Positions 59,172 to 64,000 of a stretch of DNA of 64,000 bases are shown piece after piece. The notes under the pieces were generated by a model. The model was not told the DNA's origin and made no database searches. It was given only the letters and a program-made list of their open reading frames with translations. The position numbers and the translations under genes were made by a program. Source of the stretch: Kudoa neothunni (lineage: Eukaryota > Cnidaria). Location of the stretch: positions 5,270,001 through 5,334,000 of the forward strand of contig OZ199839.1 in NCBI GenBank assembly GCA_964304625.1, in the 5' to 3' direction. Numbering within the stretch: the first letter of the stretch is position 1; each line of letters opens with the position of its first letter.

Positions 59172-61019
59172 TTAAAGTTTTGACCATTTTTTGATGAATT
59201 TTTTCACATCAAATTTTCTGCAACAACCGTCGAAATTCATGTACCGAATGAGCCCAAATATAGGCCTTTCCTTCCAAGGTCTATCATGAACCCCTCCAAT
59301 CGCCCACAAACAGCCTAGATAATATTACTCAAAATCCGGCTGCAATATAATAAGCTTTAATACCAGTTATACTGTTTGGATCATTTCCATCAATGTTATA
59401 TTTATTGTTAAGGTAGATAGAGTAGTCTAATGCAGTTTCTGGATTGCGAGACCATTCTAGAATTTTTTTGCACCAGTACATTCGTAAGAATCCATGCATT
59501 TTTCCACTAATCATTACTTGATTCTAGCATATTATCATTATAATGCTACATTGTTACTGACAGAAACACTCAATAAATTTTAATGTGTTAATTGTACCTG
59601 AGCAGCATTCCATAGTTGATCCTGTGTGTCGGCCTTTTCTAACTCGTCTCTTGTATAGTCATAAGGTCTAGGATCCTGTTGGTGTTTTTCCAATGTGGTA
59701 ATGCCCCATTGAGGGATCCAATCAAACAGTTCTGAAGAAAGATCTGAATAATAGCATAGATTGTCCGACAACTCTCTTCGAATGATTGCTTCTTCGCAAA
59801 AAGCTGCAACGGACTCTGGATATGATTTTTTCCTCTTCATAACTTCAATAATAGCTCTTTGAGTGCTAAGAAAACCTACCAGGTATGACCAATGGAAAGA
59901 GAAAATGAAATTACCAAAATTAAAATAAGGAGAGAGATCACTTTGAACATTTTCATTCGGATCGTTCCTCTTGGATGTGTATTTTGAGATTTTAGTGGTT
60001 AAAAAATCCTCAAGCACTTTAATGGCACTTCTGTAGCCTCCACCCATTTTATACCCAGTATCAAAATATGGATCATCGTCTGTGTTCTCTCTAATATAAT
60101 TCTTTATTTCTGCCCAGTTGTTTACACACTATGATTTATATCTAAAACTTGTTTAGAAAGGAAGAATTTACATTAATTTTTTTATCGTTGAATTTATTTT
60201 TTGTTACAGGTTTAAATTCAGTCAAATATTTTCGAAGATTTTTATTAATCTTAGGACGAATAGTCCTTGCCGCAAATGCTTTTTTATCAGACGCTATCCA
60301 TACTGGAACAATATTATGAGCGTCGATCTTAAGTATTATTGTTTATATATAAAATTATTCAATTCTCACTACCTCGAATATCACAGCGTTATGGTCAATA
60401 TTAGATATAACTGACTGAGTCAGTTTTCTGTTGGTCGGTAATGGATTCATATCAATTATCACTATAGCTGGGTTGTTGCGGTTCATATATTCGACAATCG
60501 ACTCGCTTTTTTCGCCCATCAAAACTTTGTAATTAATATCAAGATCATTCAGGTTCTTCTCAGATTTTTTATAAAGATCAGGCAAATATTATTATCATAC
60601 TTGTTCTAATTCGATCAACCCATCAATCATAAAATCATAGTGACGACGGTAGTAACCAGAGTGTAAAACGTTTAGGAACGATACCACTTCCAATTCTAGT
60701 TGGTATTTGTGGGACAATTCTTGGGCATAAATTAATGACCAATTATCTACGATTAATTTGATTTTATTCAATAAATAATTAGAAACTAATCTTATACATA
60801 AGTAGACTGTCTTATTTTGTGAAAACAAAACTCTAAGTTACCTTGAACACGATATTCCCTATTCATCCAATAAATAATTTTTCCTTCGTAACATTTCTTT
60901 ATTGTTCCACTTGAAAGTTTAATTCTGCCCTGGTTAGTTTCGAAATCTTCATTTTGTGTTAAAAACTCTATCCTCGACTTAGCATAGGGATCTTGTAGCG
61001 AGTGGTTTCCAGACATCAT
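59172..61019 (-). CDS. Class II CPD photolyase
   Basis: A light-driven flavoenzyme that splits cyclobutane pyrimidine dimers in DNA. Exons: 61019-60842, 60746-60601, 60558-60373, 60327-60172, 60128-59598, 59523-59364, 59314-59172; 499 residues, normal for the family, all phases consistent. N-terminal Rossmann-like domain: [20 protein letters not shown], then [12 protein letters not shown]-binding helical domain: [80 protein letters not shown] and [12 protein letters not shown]. These are class II hallmarks, and no frame break was found. No obvious mitochondrial or nuclear targeting signal. Introns 42-95 bp. Confidence 0.95.
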
Positions 61020-63405
61020 TTTTTCAAACGAACCCCTAATCTTCTTTGTGTACGTAGGTTGTTAACCCTGCGTGATGTCGATTCCGGGAGCATCTGATCA
61101 CTATAATAAATCTGATTAGAGATTCCATTAATAATTTTATATCATCAAAAAAAGTATCAAGAGGATATATATCAAGGTTGATTTTGGAACGAAAATAGTA
61201 TTTTCTGGTGAATTCCTCACGAATTAATTAATTAATTATATTAACTAAATTTTGAAACTTCTGATCAAAATTAATTTCTCAATTATGGGTGGACGCTATG
61301 GAGCTGCTTCCAAGTTAAATCATTTAATTTCGATGAGAGACGATGATTTAGCGATTAGTTCACATAGTGTAGGCAATTCTTAGAATGTTCTAGATTCTAT
61401 AGATAACGTGGACTTCAACTTCCAAATAATTCTATAGACCAATCTCTATCGGTTCCTAAATTTAATTCTTAAAAGTTACTGATGGGATTTTCCGGGTTGC
61501 TCTTAATTCTTAGTAGCTTATAACAACAAAAACTATCATTAAGATTTAATTTTTGTTGGGAGTTCCCTAAAAAGTTGAAATTTTAAATTAACCACAAAAT
61601 CTCTGTTAGCCGTTTGATGATATTATTTAATATCTGTGCTTTAAAAAGGTATTCCTGGTAATTTACATCCATTTTAATATTATTGTAGCCAGACATTTTT
61701 TTCTGATATTTTCGAGAAAATACGAAATTATATTTTATTTTTTATACGATTTAGAATCAATAATTTTGCAGCTCGGAACGAAATATAAATCAGTGGCGAT
61801 TTTGTTAATTTAATATAATTAAAACAATTTTTATTTTGTCTATCCGTCCTTATGTACGCATGTGTAACATACTTTACACCCGATAAAAACACAGTTATGA
61901 AATTTTAAATAGTTTGAGAAATTTTAAAACTTCTTCCATTTATTGCTAAAAATTATTAGATCACCTGAAAATGACGATTTTATTGATTTTAAAATTGTTA
62001 AGCAGATTATACGATCTCAATAATAGGATTACCATCATTTAGTTCAGCGTGATGCTCAGCTGTAATAAAGATTTCCTCTAATATACTGAAATAATCTGTT
62101 AATTTAACTATATCATCAGTCTCCATAAAGTAATAATTTGTGCAGATATTTGTGAAATGAGCGCATTAATTTTTATTTCAATTCACGAGGAGATAAATCC
62201 TAATATTAAAAATTAACTGCCATAATTTTTCACTTAACTATATAGATTTTACTATTTTTGTTGTTTAAGTAAAATAAATTTAATTTCGTTAATTAAATTG
62301 TTTAAACGAAGAAAATTTTGGCTAATGTTTACAAAAGGACGGTAGATAATACTTAATCTTCAGGCGGCCGCGGGGATTAAAACGCGCATTATAGGATTAA
62401 TTCGATAATCTCGATGTTCGATAGTTTACGCTGTTTGCGTTTCTTAATAGATAAAGTTATACATATTCCAGTAGAATACATTTAATTATAAGTGTTTATA
62501 AAAACTAAAAAATTTCAGAAGTAATTTTAAAAAATCTGTGACGAGAGATTAACCCGGATTAGCGGAAGCAAATTCACTAAAGCGCTTGCGCCGTGACATT
62601 TTTCTTTTTAGCTTTTATGTATAATATAAACTTTTTTTTTAAATTGTGTTATTGTGTGTGTTGAAATTTTTTATTTCATTCAATTAACAATTTTTTAAGC
62701 CTTAGACTGAATATAATGACAGAAAAAAAAACTTTGACAATTTCTATATCCAAAAATTAAAAAATATTTTCTTTAAAAAGATTTGTAGCAAAATGACAAT
62801 GATTTTTGGTTTATAAAATTTTTTTATGTGTCCTTTTTTCAGATTTAAGGAGATATATAGGTCTTATCTATATAACCTCAATAAATAACAGAAAAATTGT
62901 CTTAAATAATTTTCATTGTCATTATTACAGGTTAACTGAATAATAAACAATTCTATAATTATTTACTTTTAGATTTGTATAATATTGAATCTATTTTGTA
63001 TAAAATATATCAATAAATGAGTTTAATACTAATATTATATATTTACGGATTTTTTTAATGAATATATCCAATAATTAGTTAATTATTGTAAATGAATCCC
63101 CTTTTTCATACATAAATCGAGCGATTTTCACAATGGTGGAAATTTACTAATAAAATATTCAAATATGATTTAGAAAAGTATTTATTAAATAAATAATAAG
63201 CAATAATCGCTTTATTCATAAAAAATAAAAAAACACGCGCATTACGTAAGGTTTAAAAAATAAAGTGACGCCTATGTACGATATATTTTAAAATAGTGAC
63301 GACTGTAATAATTTAGAATAGTTAATGATAGTTTCTTAAAATGTATATATGCTCCTAATGAGCTTTAGCAGTTTAGAAAAGGGTTTTTTCGTCTTTCCTA
63401 AACAT
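61020..63405. other. No gene seen
   Basis: AT-rich. A short GC-rich spot with GCGGCCGC at about 62364-62374 and CCGGATTAGCGG plus AAGCGCTTGCGCC at 62553-62594 stand out locally, without clear meaning. No exon or transposon end is supported. Confidence 0.4.
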
Positions 63406-64000
63406 TTAGGCAGCTATATACGAATCAATCATGTCTTCCTTTCTATTAGTGACATGTCGAAAGGATCTTTCGAGAGCATTCCGCGTCGATCCTATTTGGT
63501 TGGTGTGAAGTCCTTCCGAGTTTACAAAATCGTATTTGTGGGTTACAACAGAATGTTGAAACCCCAATTCAGTTAGACGTAAATATGTAGGCCAACCATC
63601 CGTTACAATTAGGGATCCCTCGACGACATTTCTATAAATTATGCCCTCAAGGGTTGCTTGGCCCCCTATTAAAGTTTTTAAAAAAATCATTATTGTTGGA
63701 GTCTATTCCTCAACAATCCAAGTGTCATGATGGCAAGGAATCCGTCCTACATTTTGTTTTCGTTTGACGCGATAGGTCTTGTCGATTTGAACATTGATTC
63801 CTGGACTACCTATTGGTTCCTTATTCTCCAAAATATAGTTGGAAAATACTTCTTTGGATAATATATCAAATGTGTCTATTTGTGATACACGCAATATATA
63901 ATTGAAAAGATATCGAAAAAAGTATTTTTTCTAATCGATAATTCTTTTTCGAAAGGCGAACAATAAAAGCACTCCCCATTCATACGCTTGTTCTTTTGAA
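63406..64000 (-). pseudogene. Merlin (ISXO2-like) transposase remnant, copy 3, cut by the window edge
   Basis: Two frames on the minus strand: 63894-63703 with the first catalytic Asp (NVQIDKTYRVKRKQNVGR, WIVEE), and 63690-63406 with the second (VTDGWPTYLRL) and the third motif HTNQIGSTRNALERSFRH. The Glu of the N-x-I-E motif is Gly here. A stop between the frames and the lost Glu make it inactive. Coding similarity appears to continue beyond 64000, so the 5' end is outside. Confidence 0.75.

Noticed and set aside
60586-60600. Frameshift or stop inside the photolyase after ELEQ
   Set aside because: Explained by a 42-bp intron (60559-60600) with GT..AG ends that keeps the frame.
62360-62375. 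GCGGCCGC as a cloning-vector junction
   Set aside because: Flanking sequence is continuous AT-rich genomic DNA with no vector sequence.

Overview
This window is animal nuclear DNA. It is AT-rich and gene-poor, with multi-exon genes whose introns are mostly 40-75 bp with GT..AG ends. The extracellular modules (Kunitz, thrombospondin-1, fibrinogen-like, LamG-like, chitin-binding) point to an invertebrate metazoan, but I cannot name the species. I saw no bacterial operons, ribosome binding sites, CRISPR arrays, rRNA or tRNA genes.

Layout. 0.1-2.7 kb: three MITE-like DNA transposons nested inside each other. 2.8-5.1 kb: two decayed Merlin (ISXO2/IS1016-type) transposases facing each other around a GC-rich block. 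7.5-9.5 kb (-): an eight-exon, 512-residue gene I do not recognise. 9.5-14 kb: repeats only. 14.0-16.7 kb (+): a complete seven-exon FTSJ3/Spb1 rRNA methyltransferase. 18.1-20.2 kb: a dead piggyBac element. 22.1-24.3 kb (+): a multi-exon nuclear-type gene with a Cys/His motif. 25.9-29.8 kb: an intact, very compact Ty3/gypsy retrotransposon with identical 117-bp LTRs. 31.3-31.8 kb (+): a small secreted Cys-rich protein interrupted by one in-frame stop. 32.0-33.4 kb (-): NSRP1, a splicing regulator. 35.2-49.6 kb (-): one very large mosaic extracellular protein gene. 52-55.5 kb: hAT remnants. 55.8-56.7 kb (-): an intronless ADP/ATP translocase of non-animal type. 57.4-57.7 kb: a pogo/Tigger-type MITE. 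59.2-61.0 kb (-): a class II CPD photolyase in seven exons. 63.4-64.0 kb: a third Merlin copy running off the window.

Exon models for the 7.5-kb gene, FTSJ3, NSRP1 and photolyase were built by hand from splice sites. Each closes in frame from first to last exon with conserved motifs across junctions, so I trust them well. The large mosaic gene was traced exon by exon from its signal peptide through the 1.94-kb intron (exons 1-11). The rest is given as reading blocks.

The genes do not form a single pathway. They are ordinary housekeeping genes (rRNA modification, splicing, ATP export, DNA repair) separated by transposon graveyards. The parts most likely to be new are: (1) the mosaic protein, with about sixteen tandem beta-sandwich-like modules whose pattern resembles the VHL beta domain; (2) the 3.9-kb gypsy element whose start and stop codons both lie inside its LTRs; (3) the plant/fungal-like ADP/ATP carrier in an animal genome.
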